This document shows, one piece after another, positions 16,270 to 24,716 of a stretch of 64,000 nucleotides of DNA. The notes below the pieces were generated by a model. That model saw nothing but the letters and a program-made list of their open reading frames with translations, had not been told where the DNA came from and made no database searches. The stretch is from Psychroflexus aurantiacus. GTDB lineage: Bacteria > Bacteroidota > Bacteroidia > Flavobacteriales > Flavobacteriaceae. The stretch's first letter is position 1, and every line of letters begins with the position of its first letter. The position numbers were made by a program, and so were the translations under genes. The stretch covers positions 1 through 64,000 of the forward strand of contig NZ_JAAIKD010000006.1 in the NCBI RefSeq assembly GCF_010820555.1, read 5' to 3'.

Positions 16270-16778
16270 TGCTCTTTGGTCCGGAATCTACCGGGAAATC
16301 GACCCTTGCCGAAAGCCTGGCCAGGCACTATAATACCGAATGGGTGCCTGAATTTGCCAGAGCCTACTTGCAGGAAAAATATAACAATTCTGCAGAGGTA
16401 TGTGCCCCCTCAGACCTGATTCCTATTGCCAAAGGTCAGATTCAACTCGAGAATGAAAAGTCTGAAAAAGCGAAAGATCTGTTGTTTTGCGATACCAATG
16501 TGCTTCAGACCCTGACTTACGCTAAAACCTATTTTGAAAACTTTAAAGATCCACTTCTTGAAGACTGTGTGAAGCAACATCAATACGCACATTACTTTCT
16601 GACGTATATAGACACCCCCTGGGTTCCCGATGATTTACGAGACAAGCCCCATGAGAGAAAAGAAATGTTTGCTATATTTGAAGAGACTTTGATCAGCAGA
16701 GGTGTATCCTACACCATTTTAAAAGGAAACCTCACACAACGTTTACAAAAAGCGAAATCAATCCTGAAAACATTATAA
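16224..16778 (+). CDS. NadR-like P-loop kinase (ribosylnicotinamide kinase domain)
   Basis: A 184-aa cytoplasmic kinase resembling the C-terminal domain of NadR. The Walker A loop GPESTGKST is at residues 19-27, followed by EWVPEFARAYLQEKY (family substrate region), then FCDTNVLQTLTYAKTYF (Walker B-like Asp) and a lid region TPWVPDDLRDKPHERKEMF. The DNA-binding and adenylyltransferase domains of full NadR are absent. It overlaps the PnuC-type gene by 46 bases, so it very likely phosphorylates whatever that permease imports. Nicotinamide riboside is the classical substrate; thiamine is an alternative suggested by context. Confidence 0.8.
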   Translation: MEKELEQTQRDLTKIVLFGPESTGKSTLAESLARHYNTEWVPEFARAYLQEKYNNSAEVCAPSDLIPIAKGQIQLENEKSEKAKDLLFCDTNVLQTLTYAKTYFENFKDPLLEDCVKQHQYAHYFLTYIDTPWVPDDLRDKPHERKEMFAIFEETLISRGVSYTILKGNLTQRLQKAKSILKTL

Positions 16779-16785
16779 ACCCATT

Positions 16786-18330
16786 ATGAAACTTCATCCT
16801 AACGACCTTTCACGAATTCAAAAACACGAGCTCACTGCGGAAAAAATTGAGCAGGACTTAGAACATCTTAAAACCGGATTTCCCAAAGTTGACATTGTTA
16901 AACCAGCCACTTTAACGGATGGTATTATTAACTTAACCGCTGAAGAAAAAGCTGAACTGATGGAGGTTTACCAAAATTCAGCAGTGAAGGTTTTAAAATT
17001 TGTTCCCGCCAGTGGAGCTGCTTCCAGAATGTTCAGACTGCTTCATCAGTTTCAGGAGGGTTTCCCGAAATCTGACCTGAGTTTTGAGGCCTTCTTAAAC
17101 CAAAGTCCATTTCAACCGCTTCAAAGATTTTTTGAGTCTATCGAGGATTTAGCTTTTTATGAAGATTTAAAATCAGCTCTAGAACAAAAAGGGATAGTGG
17201 TTGGCAAGTTGCCGAAAGGACAAATGGCCCTGAAGTTTACGCATGAGATATTGGCAGAATCGGGATTTGATATGTCCAACTTGCCAAAAGGTCTTGTCCC
17301 CTTTCATAAGTATCCGGATAAAAAACTAAGCGCTTTTGAAGAACATTTCCATGAAGCCATCCGTTATGCGGTGAAGGATAAAAAAGCTCAGCTTCATTTT
17401 ACGATTTCTCCAGATCACCTCGCCGAGTTTCAGAAGAAATTAAAAGCTGTACAGCCTGAAATTGAAAACCAGACGCAGGTGAATTTTCAGGTTGATTTCT
17501 CTTTTCAGCATCCCTCAACCGATACGGTTTGTACAGATGCCACTGGGAAGTTGTTCAGAGATCAGAAAGGTGAAATCCTGTTTCGACCAGCCGGGCATGG
17601 AGCTCTGATAGAAAATTTGAATAACCTCGATGCTGATCTGGTGTTTATCAAAAACATAGATAATGTCTCTCATCAGCATACGGCCATTGAAACCGACCAG
17701 TCTTCACTGAAATACAAATCCGTTCTTGCTGGACTGCTTCTTCAGCTTCAGGAAAAAGCCTTTTTCTTTTTGAAAAAGTTAGAGAAGAATTCAGATAATC
17801 AGGATTTTCTTAAAAAAGCCGTCTCTTTTTTAAGAAAAGACCTGAATGTTCACCTGGATATTAAAGACAAACAGGATGTGTTTCATTTTCTCAACAGACC
17901 GATACGGGTTTGCGGCATGGTGGAGAATACTGGCGAGCCTGGCGGAGGACCATTCTGGATTAAGAATGGGGATGGCAGCATTTCCCTGCAAATTGTAGAA
18001 AAAAATCAAATCGATTTATCCGATCCCGATCAGAAAGAGAAAATGCAAGCCTCTACGCATTTCAATCCTGTGGATATTGTCTGCAGCATGAAAAATTATA
18101 AGGGAGAAGCCTTTGATTTGAAAACATTTGTAGACAGCGACCGGGGTTTTGTTGCCGATAAATTCGTGGGTGGAGAACCCATTAAAGGTCTGGAGCTTCC
18201 CGGCCTTTGGAATGGCGGCATGGCACATTGGAATACGGTTTTTGTAGAAGTACCTGTGCAAAGCTTTAACCCTGTGAAAGCGGTAATGGATTTGCTTAAA
18301 CCCGGACATCAATCCCGAACGGATGTTTGA
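16786..18330 (+). CDS. DUF4301 protein with nucleotidyltransferase-like motifs
   Basis: A 514-aa soluble protein recognised as DUF4301, a Bacteroidota family without known function. FVPASGAASRMF (residues 72-83) resembles the glycine-rich G-x-x-S/T-R-M loop of sugar-1-phosphate nucleotidyltransferases. KLPKGQMALKF (141-151) could supply the substrate lysine, FRPAGHGALIENLN (266-279) resembles the PGG-N-G-L base-binding strand of the UDP-sugar pyrophosphorylases, and FIKNIDNV (287-294) resembles their metal-binding DN motif. It may therefore make a nucleotide sugar. This is inference from short motifs. It begins seven bases after the kinase gene and overlaps arfB by eight bases; neither neighbour explains it. 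Confidence 0.8.
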   Translation: MKLHPNDLSRIQKHELTAEKIEQDLEHLKTGFPKVDIVKPATLTDGIINLTAEEKAELMEVYQNSAVKVLKFVPASGAASRMFRLLHQFQEGFPKSDLSFEAFLNQSPFQPLQRFFESIEDLAFYEDLKSALEQKGIVVGKLPKGQMALKFTHEILAESGFDMSNLPKGLVPFHKYPDKKLSAFEEHFHEAIRYAVKDKKAQLHFTISPDHLAEFQKKLKAVQPEIENQTQVNFQVDFSFQHPSTDTVCTDATGKLFRDQKGEILFRPAGHGALIENLNNLDADLVFIKNIDNVSHQHTAIETDQSSLKYKSVLAGLLLQLQEKAFFFLKKLEKNSDNQDFLKKAVSFLRKDLNVHLDIKDKQDVFHFLNRPIRVCGMVENTGEPGGGPFWIKNGDGSISLQIVEKNQIDLSDPDQKEKMQASTHFNPVDIVCSMKNYKGEAFDLKTFVDSDRGFVADKFVGGEPIKGLELPGLWNGGMAHWNTVFVEVPVQSFNPVKAVMDLLKPGHQSRTDV

Positions 18331-18727
18331 TACAAAACAGCTTTACAAAGAACTTGAATTTCAATTTGCCTTGAGTGGCGGGCCTGGAGGTCAGCATGTC
18401 AATAAAACAGAGACCAAGGTGATTATCACCTGGCATCCTTCATCCTCAGCGGTTTTTTCTGAAACTCAAAAAAACAGGATACAGGAGAAACTGGCTTCCC
18501 GGATAAACGCTGAAGGTGAACTGAAACTAAGTGTCGCCAAAACCCGAAGTCAGCTTCAGAATAAAAAACTGGCGGTAGCGATGCTGGAAGATCTGCTTAC
18601 CAAAGCACTTCACAAACCCAAAAGAAGGATAAAAACAAAGCCTTCCCGCTCTTCCAAATTGAAACGTCTTCAGAAAAAGAAACAGCACTCAGACAAAAAG
18701 CAGTTGAGGAAAAAACCGAAGCTTTAA
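18323..18727 (+). CDS. arfB: Alternative ribosome-rescue factor ArfB
   Basis: A 134-aa peptidyl-tRNA hydrolase that frees ribosomes stalled at the end of broken mRNAs. The release-factor GGQ motif is at residues 22-24 in SGGPGGQHVNKTETK, as in E. coli YaeJ/ArfB. The basic tail from about residue 95 (KPKRRIKTKPSRSS, KKKQLRKK-like runs) is the part that enters the empty mRNA channel. There is no release-factor codon-recognition domain, which separates it from RF1/RF2. It overlaps the DUF4301 gene by eight bases. Confidence 0.93.
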   Translation: MFDTKQLYKELEFQFALSGGPGGQHVNKTETKVIITWHPSSSAVFSETQKNRIQEKLASRINAEGELKLSVAKTRSQLQNKKLAVAMLEDLLTKALHKPKRRIKTKPSRSSKLKRLQKKKQHSDKKQLRKKPKL

Positions 18728-18736
18728 AGGTTTATG

Positions 18737-18775
18737 TCATCCCGACGGTAGAAAGTACAAAGTAGTCGGTAGTCA
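18737..18775 (+). repeat. AGTAGTC-type low-complexity repeat, site 2
   Basis: CCCGACGGTAGAAAGTACAA followed by AGTAGTCGGTAGTCAGTAGG. It shares its opening and its heptad words with 14952-15000. Confidence 0.6.
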
Positions 18776-18859
18776 GTAGGGAATAGAATGAAATGGAAAG
18801 CAGAATTCTGTGTTCCATAGTCTGTAGTTAAGCGTACTGGGTCGTGAATCCTTATGCCT

Positions 18860-18925
18860 TGAGCCGGCAAAGATTCTTCACTTCGCTGCTCTCCGTTCCA
18901 CACCTGAGGCAGGCAGGCAGAGTGA
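18860..18925 (+). repeat. Composite intergenic repeat (TTCTTCAC...GTGACAAA type)
   Basis: AGATTCTTCACTTCGCTGCT, CTCCGTTC, then a GAGGCAGGCAGGCAG block, then AGTGACAAAATCCTC. The outer parts resemble a widespread intergenic repeat of Bacteroidota and other phyla. The GC-rich centre looks like the core of the hairpin repeats at 1548, 4281, 6424 and 45471. It lies between the convergent ends of arfB and the flavin oxidoreductase gene. Confidence 0.5.
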
Positions 18926-18937
18926 CAAAATCCTCTT

Positions 18938-20056
18938 TCATCCGTCAATCAGATTCGCCAGGTCTTTTCCCACACTGCTTCCAATAGCAACACCCATTCC
19001 GCCTAAACGGACCGCACAAAACACCCGGTCTGAAATCGGTTTTACAATGGGTTTTTTCTTTTCCCCAATCCCCAAAATTCCACTCCAGCGCTGATCGATT
19101 TCGACCTTCTGATTTGGTAGAATAAGATTTTTCAGCAAATCCTCCAAAGCTGTTTGAATACGTGAAGTGGTTTCCATAGCTGAGGTCATTTCGCGTTCCT
19201 TGTCCAGATTTCGACCTCCCCCGAGCAGGATTCGGTTGTGGATGTTTCTGAAATAATAAAAGCCTTCATCCAAATGAAAGGTGCCCTGAAGGGGTAAGTT
19301 TGGAATGGGTTTAGAAATCAGAACCTGACTCCTGGCCGGAGTTACTTTTAGATTCAATAATTCGGAAGCAAAGGCATTGGTGGCAATGCAGAGGTGGCTG
19401 GTTTTAAAACTAAACTCCTTGAGTTGGATATGCACGGATTCCGCGTCGGAGGAGAAAGAGGTGACTTCCGTAGAATTTAAAACTGAAATGCCTTCGGACT
19501 GCACTTTTCTCAATAGGGCCTGCATCATTTTACCGGTATCAATCTGTCCTTCAAAAGGAGTGAAAATGAGATTTGACAGGGAATTCCCGAATCCAAATGC
19601 ATTGGGTTTAATTTGGAACGTGTCGGCCTTAAAAATGGGACGCAGCATGTCGTTAAGCATGCTTAGGTTGGCTTCGCAGGCTTCGAAGCTGTCTTTATTT
19701 TTCTTCAGAAAAACTTCGTATCCTCCATGCTGCTGATAGTCGATTTGTTTTTCGCCCAGTGTGGATTTCAGTAATTCCAGTCCCTCTACACGTTGCTGTA
19801 CCAGATTCAGAAGCTCTCCTGTATCGTGGTTTTGCAGATCGGAAAGCAATTCACTTGCACTGCCAAAACAGGCAAATCCTGCATTTTTAGTACTCGCGCC
19901 CTGAGGTAAAATTCCCTTTTCAAGAACTAAAACCTTAGCCTTTGGAAACTTTTTCTTAAGCTGAAGTGCACAGGATAGGCCCACGATACCACTTCCTATG
20001 ATGCAGAAATCTATATGCTTGAACCAGGTGTTTTGTTCCCAATAGGATAAATTCAT
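18938..20056 (-). CDS. FAD-dependent oxidoreductase (DAO family)
   Basis: A 372-aa flavoprotein of the D-amino-acid-oxidase/glycine-oxidase superfamily. The FAD dinucleotide loop FCIIGSGIVGLSCALQL is near residues 17-33, then Glu in VLVLEKG and GASTKNAGFACFGSASELL, the second conserved segment. The C-terminal part (RWSGILGIGEKKKPIV, RLGGMGVAIGSSVGKDLANL) closes the FAD site. It should oxidise a small amine or hydroxy acid; the substrate is unknown. The start MNLSYWEQ (20056) is chosen because a TATATTTG promoter box (20080-20073) lies between it and the farther in-frame ATG at 20113. It is divergent from the TPP-riboswitch unit. Confidence 0.87.
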   Translation of the reverse strand: MNLSYWEQNTWFKHIDFCIIGSGIVGLSCALQLKKKFPKAKVLVLEKGILPQGASTKNAGFACFGSASELLSDLQNHDTGELLNLVQQRVEGLELLKSTLGEKQIDYQQHGGYEVFLKKNKDSFEACEANLSMLNDMLRPIFKADTFQIKPNAFGFGNSLSNLIFTPFEGQIDTGKMMQALLRKVQSEGISVLNSTEVTSFSSDAESVHIQLKEFSFKTSHLCIATNAFASELLNLKVTPARSQVLISKPIPNLPLQGTFHLDEGFYYFRNIHNRILLGGGRNLDKEREMTSAMETTSRIQTALEDLLKNLILPNQKVEIDQRWSGILGIGEKKKPIVKPISDRVFCAVRLGGMGVAIGSSVGKDLANLIDG

Positions 20057-20072
20057 GACGCGAAATTTACAG

Positions 20073-20080
20073 CAAATATA
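20073..20080 (-). promoter_or_regulatory. Promoter -7 box of the flavin oxidoreductase gene
   Basis: Minus strand TATATTTG, 16 bases before the ATG at 20056; it decides the start. Confidence 0.6.
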
Positions 20081-20274
20081 AGCCTCTTTAAATTTTTGTC
20101 GCTGTAGGAGCACGAATCTTGAAACAGGCTGGATTGAATTGGATTTTTTATCTCCTTAAGCGCTTAAACCTTTCTCTAAGCAGAATTTTAGCTTACATAA
20201 CTATTTCCAAACCAAGCCCGATAAATTTTGTAATAAATAGTGATGTGTTTAGGCTGAATTCAAAACATTTATTT

Positions 20275-20282
20275 TAGTTTTG
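20275..20282 (+). promoter_or_regulatory. Promoter -7 box of the TPP-riboswitch unit
   Basis: TAGTTTTG, an exact fit to TAnnTTTG. Transcription would begin at about 20289, right at the 5' edge of the riboswitch. Confidence 0.6.
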
Positions 20283-20288
20283 CGGCAC

Positions 20289-20372
20289 ATCTCAAAGGGG
20301 TGTTCCGATAGTTATCGGGACTGAGATTATACCCAATGAACCTGGGCAAGTAATGTTGCCAAGGGAAAATGA
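20289..20372 (+). promoter_or_regulatory. TPP (thiamine pyrophosphate) riboswitch
   Basis: The THI-box core is present in order: AAAGGGGTG, a variable P3 hairpin (TTCCGATAGTTATCGGGA), CTGAGA, TACCC, GAACCTG, TAATG and AAGGGAAAATG. These are the conserved strands that bind the pyrimidine and pyrophosphate ends of TPP. It sits in the 423-base gap upstream of the TonB-dependent receptor, with a terminator hairpin between aptamer and gene. High TPP is therefore expected to switch the receptor off. Confidence 0.93.
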
Positions 20373-20399
20373 CAGGTCTGTCATGCATTGTTTTTTACT

Positions 20400-20430
20400 C
20401 CTGATACCAGAGCGGTCATCAGGTTTTTTT
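20400..20430 (+). terminator. Riboswitch expression-platform terminator
   Basis: CCTGAT-ACCAGAGCGGTC-ATCAGG followed by seven T, 28 bases after the aptamer. A competing small hairpin (GACAGGTCTGTC) lies between them. Confidence 0.8.
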
Positions 20431-20479
20431 ATGTTTAACTTTGAATAATTGCCCCTTTTATTCGTGAATTATTTTACGA

Positions 20480-22855
20480 ATGAAAACTAAATTATTTCTA
20501 TTATGCGCTATCCTATGGGGATGGCAATCCTTCTCACAAACTTACACGATAGAAGGAAAAGTAACCGACAATGGCGAGCCACTTCCAGGGGTAAGCGTTT
20601 ATGCCAAATCCAGTAATATTGGCACCGTTACCGATGATGACGGGAACTATGAATTAAGCTTTTCTCCAGGCAGTTATACGCTTGTGTTTACCTTTGGCAA
20701 TCGCAGGGAATTTAAAATCAAGGTAGATTCCAATCAGACTTTGAATGTGGATATGGCCAATGCTGAAGAAGCTCTGGATGAGGTCTTGGTCGAAGCCTTT
20801 CGGGTTAACTTTGATGATCCAATTCCTCACTCCAATCTGAGAAAAAAAGAAATTGAAAAACGGAACCTTGGTCAGGATATTCCCATTTTGCTCAATGTTC
20901 TTCCGTCGGTAGTATCTACAACCGATGCCGGGAACGGAATTGGCTACACCTCAATACGGGTGAGAGGAAGCGATGCGTCCAGAGTAAATGTGACTCTGAA
21001 CGGAATCCCCTACAATGACCAGGAAAGTCAGGGTACCTTCTGGGTCAATTTACCGGATTTCGCCTCTTCTACGCAAAGCTTACAATTGCAGCGAGGTGTG
21101 GGAACTTCTACTAACGGCTCCGGGGCTTTTGGAGCGAGCCTGAATATTCTTACCGATGCCAAAAGTGATGAGGCGAGTGCAGAATTAAGCAATTCGTTCG
21201 GATCCTTTAATACCAGAAGACATGCCGTAGAATTTGGTACCGGCCTTCTGCAGGATAAGTTTACCTTTTCCGGCCGTCTGTCTCAAATAAAATCGGATGG
21301 TTACATCGACAGAGCCTTCTCAGATTTGAAGTCTTATTTTTTGCAGGGAACTTACAAGGAAGGGGGCAGCTTTATTAAAGCTCTGGCTTTTGGAGGCAAT
21401 AATGTGACCTACCAGGCCTGGTATGGTGTAGACAGGGAAACTCTGGAAACCGACAGAACCTTTAATCCTTCAGGCATTTACACCGATGAAAGTGGTAATA
21501 CTCAATTTTATGATAACGAAGTTGATAATTACAAACAAGACCATTACCAGCTTCACTGGAACCAGACTTTAAATCAAAACTGGTCCACAAACTTGAGTTT
21601 AAATTATACCTACGGCCGGGGTTATTTTGAACAGTATGAAGAAGATGCAGATTTAGCTTTTCATGAGATTGGACCTGTAATGGTCGGAAATGAAACCATT
21701 GAAAATTCGGATTTGATCAGAAGACGCTGGCTGGATAATGATTATTATGTCATTAATGCAACAACAAATTATAGAGACAGTCAGCTGGAGTTTACTTCGG
21801 GCCTCTTTTATAGTTATTACACCAACGATCATTTTGGAGAAGTCATCTGGTCAAGATTTGCGGGAGATTCTGAAATAAGAGATGATTATTATTTTGGCAA
21901 CGGTACCAAGACAGAATTTACTGCATTCAGCAAGGCGACATGGCATCTCAACGATGCATTGAGTGTTTTTGGAGATTTACAGGGGCGTTTTGTGAATTAT
22001 AATACCAGCGGCCTGACTTCAGATAAAGTGAATCTTCTGGTCGATGAAAACTTCAATTTCTTCAACCCTAAAGCCGGGGCTACCTATCAGCTAAACACCG
22101 ATAACCAGTTTTATGCGTCTTATGGACGAGCTCAGCGAGAGCCTCGCCGAAGAGATTTTGAAAACGGCATTACCAATCCGGAAATTTTAGATGATTTTGA
22201 ACTGGGCTGGAGACTCGATTTAGGAAACTCGTCTGTGAATACCAACGTGTACTATATGTATTACAAAGATCAGATGGTTCTTACCGGCGCTTTGGATGAT
22301 GTGGGTGCACCCATCAGAGAAACCAGTGGAGAAAGTTATAGACTGGGTCTGGAGATTGATGCGGATATCCGAATCAGTAAATTGTTTTCTGCCCGTCCTA
22401 ACCTGACTTTAAGCAGAAATAAAAACATCGATTTTAAAGCCAATCTTAATGGTGAGATTCGTAATCTTGGAAACACCAACATCTCTTTCTCTCCAGAAAT
22501 CATCGCAGCAAATCAACTGGTTTTTCACCCCAGCGAAGCCTTTCAAATCAACCTGATCTCAAAATTTGTCGGGGAACAGTATATGGGAAATATAGATAGT
22601 GAAGTCTCCTTACTGGATAGCTTTTTCACGAATGATGTGAATATTGTTTATGAGTGGAAAAATCCGCCCTTATTCAAATCTGTGGTATTTTCCGGTCTCA
22701 TCAATAATATTTTTGATGTGAAATACGAATCCAACGGGTATTTCTACTTTTTCGATTTCCAGAATTCGGCAGGACAGGTCGAAACCTTTGAAGGTGCAGG
22801 GTTTTATCCTCAGGCAGGTATTAATTTCCTTGCCGGGATGACACTCAAATTTTAA
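20480..22855 (+). CDS. TonB-dependent receptor, probably for thiamine
   Basis: Outer-membrane active-transport receptor, 791 aa. Signal peptide at about 1-19; carboxypeptidase-regulatory-like domain at about 21-105 (GEPLPGVSVYAKSSNIGTVT, DDDGNYELSF); plug domain at about 115-225 with VRGSDASRVNVTLNGIPYND and LQRGVGTSTNGSGAFGASLN; then a 22-strand barrel ending in a C-terminal phenylalanine (MTLKF). The TPP riboswitch upstream makes thiamine or a precursor the likely substrate, energised by the ExbB/ExbD/TonB set encoded near 9-11 kb. The inner-membrane step may be the PnuC-type protein at 15631. A shared terminator follows at 22875. Confidence 0.92.
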   Translation: MKTKLFLLCAILWGWQSFSQTYTIEGKVTDNGEPLPGVSVYAKSSNIGTVTDDDGNYELSFSPGSYTLVFTFGNRREFKIKVDSNQTLNVDMANAEEALDEVLVEAFRVNFDDPIPHSNLRKKEIEKRNLGQDIPILLNVLPSVVSTTDAGNGIGYTSIRVRGSDASRVNVTLNGIPYNDQESQGTFWVNLPDFASSTQSLQLQRGVGTSTNGSGAFGASLNILTDAKSDEASAELSNSFGSFNTRRHAVEFGTGLLQDKFTFSGRLSQIKSDGYIDRAFSDLKSYFLQGTYKEGGSFIKALAFGGNNVTYQAWYGVDRETLETDRTFNPSGIYTDESGNTQFYDNEVDNYKQDHYQLHWNQTLNQNWSTNLSLNYTYGRGYFEQYEEDADLAFHEIGPVMVGNETIENSDLIRRRWLDNDYYVINATTNYRDSQLEFTSGLFYSYYTNDHFGEVIWSRFAGDSEIRDDYYFGNGTKTEFTAFSKATWHLNDALSVFGDLQGRFVNYNTSGLTSDKVNLLVDENFNFFNPKAGATYQLNTDNQFYASYGRAQREPRRRDFENGITNPEILDDFELGWRLDLGNSSVNTNVYYMYYKDQMVLTGALDDVGAPIRETSGESYRLGLEIDADIRISKLFSARPNLTLSRNKNIDFKANLNGEIRNLGNTNISFSPEIIAANQLVFHPSEAFQINLISKFVGEQYMGNIDSEVSLLDSFFTNDVNIVYEWKNPPLFKSVVFSGLINNIFDVKYESNGYFYFFDFQNSAGQVETFEGAGFYPQAGINFLAGMTLKF

Positions 22856-22874
22856 CTGAACGATTTGATTCAAC

Positions 22875-22906
22875 AAAAAAGACCTCCTAACAGGAGGTCT
22901 TTTTTG
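22875..22906 (+). terminator. Bidirectional terminator between convergent genes
   Basis: AAAAAAGACCTCC-TAACA-GGAGGTCTTTTTT, with A and T runs on the two sides; it serves the receptor and the facing DUF4837 gene. Confidence 0.92.
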
Positions 22907-22921
22907 TTATAAGCGTAAAAA

Positions 22922-23917
22922 TTAATCTACAAATTCAGCAGATTTTAAGATAGCCTCAATTTCAAACATTTGTAATCTCTTGGATGAAGAAGGCTTAAAC
23001 ACAAAACCCTCCAGAATGACGTAGCGATCGTTTTCCGCATCTTTAATCGCATAGGTCACAAATGGACCTGCCATAAAAAAACCTTTTACCTCCCAGGTTC
23101 CTTTGATTTCATAAGCAAATTTCCCATCGATTTCAGTCTCAAATAAATAAGGGGCATAAGCTTCTTCGGTAATCATGTGGGTGTCTTCGCTTGGTCCGGG
23201 AATATACTTTTCTCCAATGGAATCTCTCATTTTTATGATGTTGGCAATAACATCATCATTTTTTTCAATGCTAGATAGGGGTACTTCATAAGCCAGTAAT
23301 TCCATAGTTCCGTTTTTAATATCCTTTCGCATCCAGAAAAAATCTTCCTCTTGTTTGGCATAGCGATAGGCTGAGGGGAACAGCATGCTGATGCCCAGCG
23401 ATTTTTCGAGGACGTCTACGGGTTTAGGAGACTTTCGCATGCGTCGTCTTTTCTCCTTGAGTTCCGTTTTTTCAAATACGTTTAAAAACTTTAAGGCGTT
23501 GTTTTCCAGTTCAGCGATGATAGATTCAGAATCTGGACCTGCCACGATAATGCCTGTTTGTGGTTTAGCAAAAGAGTCCAGCAGGATTTGATGTCCCGTC
23601 TGTTCAGATTGTTCAATCTTCAAAAATGTTCTGTTCCTTCTGGCAAACCCGTTAAAAGCTTGCGGGGGTATCTGGTTAAGGGCATACTTCGGCTCCTGTT
23701 GTGGTAAACCTAGGGCGTCAGCTGCAAAAATACTTCTTATCTGCTCCCCGATAGAATCCTGCCACAGCTCATTTGTGATGACTACATTGAGACTGTTTAG
23801 GTTTCCGGAAGATTCTGCCTTGTAAGCGGTACCGCTTGTGTCAGCACAGGAGTAAACGAAAAGTAAAAGGAGTGTTGTTAAGCTAAATCTTTTTAAAAAG
23901 CGTAAAGTTATTTGCAT
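22922..23917 (-). CDS. DUF4837 family lipoprotein
   Basis: A 331-aa predicted lipoprotein recognised as DUF4837, a Bacteroidota family of unknown role. With the start MQITLRFLKR (23917) it has a basic n-region, a hydrophobic stretch (LTTLLLLFVYS) and Cys24 as lipid attachment. The in-frame ATG 15 codons upstream would add a non-signal extension, so the later start is preferred. The mature part is mixed alpha/beta with paired SFAKPQTGIIVAGPDSESI and SLGISMLFPSAYRYAKQEED segments typical of the family. It is monocistronic, sharing its terminator with the facing receptor gene. Confidence 0.8.
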   Translation of the reverse strand: MQITLRFLKRFSLTTLLLLFVYSCADTSGTAYKAESSGNLNSLNVVITNELWQDSIGEQIRSIFAADALGLPQQEPKYALNQIPPQAFNGFARRNRTFLKIEQSEQTGHQILLDSFAKPQTGIIVAGPDSESIIAELENNALKFLNVFEKTELKEKRRRMRKSPKPVDVLEKSLGISMLFPSAYRYAKQEEDFFWMRKDIKNGTMELLAYEVPLSSIEKNDDVIANIIKMRDSIGEKYIPGPSEDTHMITEEAYAPYLFETEIDGKFAYEIKGTWEVKGFFMAGPFVTYAIKDAENDRYVILEGFVFKPSSSKRLQMFEIEAILKSAEFVD

Positions 23918-23989
23918 TTTTGATGTTTTAAGTTGGATAAGCTTTATCCAATATTGTTCCAAAAATACATTTCTTTCTATTTAAGTTGC

Positions 23990-24511
23990 CTAGCTTGCCA
24001 AATAATTCATGAGTTTGAATTTATGCTCCTGGATAAACCTGTCTAGTCTTTGATTCCAAAAGGGAACATCTTTATAAAAGTCAACACAATCCTCCAGTGT
24101 TTTTTGCTCGATTAGCTGAGGGATGATAAAGGTTTCGAAATCACGTTTAATCAGGTTTAAAAACTCTTCTGTATTATCTCCAGTCTTAATACAGTATCCT
24201 ATGCTGTTTTTGAATTTGTGAAATTGAAGCTCTTCCGGGAGATAACAATCCTGAGAAACGCAAACAGCCAGTTCAGTAATTTCAGGTCGTTTTTTATCAG
24301 ACTTCGTAATTGGAGGGATCATCAGACCAAGATTTATTCTAAAATCAATTTTATCCTCTGTGGACCACCAGTATTTCTGTACAGTGAGCACCAAAGAAAA
24401 TTCCTCTGAAGACTTCCACCAAATCTCTCCATCATTTTTGAAATTAGCTTTGAACATAAGTGGTTTTAAGACTTCATTTTCCATTTTTTGTAATAATTCT
24501 ATTGCTTTCAT
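23990..24511 (-). CDS. Uncharacterised protein, possibly DUF4304
   Basis: A 173-aa soluble protein with no signal peptide or membrane segment. The pattern (LKPLMFKANF, then WWKSSEEFSLVLTVQKYWW, then DFRINLGLMIPP) resembles DUF4304 proteins, small cytoplasmic proteins of unknown function often found as scattered accessory genes or immunity-like proteins. No toxin gene is adjacent. The local sequence is AT-rich. It could also be an unrelated orphan family. Function unknown. Confidence 0.6.
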   Translation of the reverse strand: MKAIELLQKMENEVLKPLMFKANFKNDGEIWWKSSEEFSLVLTVQKYWWSTEDKIDFRINLGLMIPPITKSDKKRPEITELAVCVSQDCYLPEELQFHKFKNSIGYCIKTGDNTEEFLNLIKRDFETFIIPQLIEQKTLEDCVDFYKDVPFWNQRLDRFIQEHKFKLMNYLAS

Positions 24512-24660
24512 AGTTAAGAGATTTTGACTTATTCAAAAGTATAAGCCTTCTTCGGTTTATATTTACGGTTAACCCGTAAACTTGGTGCGGTAAAACCGCA
24601 TTTTTTTTTTAGGACTAAAACAATCCCTAATTTTTATTCAAACCTTAAAATCATTCTTTA

Positions 24661-24680
24661 TCTCCTATTGCGATAGGAGA
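24661..24680. other. Palindromic hairpin upstream of the pseudouridine synthase gene
   Basis: TCTCCTAT-TGCG-ATAGGAGA, about 37 bases before the promoter box at 24717, in the gap between two divergent genes. It may be an operator or a terminator remnant; no T-run follows directly. Confidence 0.4.
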
Positions 24681-24716
24681 TTTAAAATTCTTTATTCCCA
24701 ACTGCTTTAAAAACAG

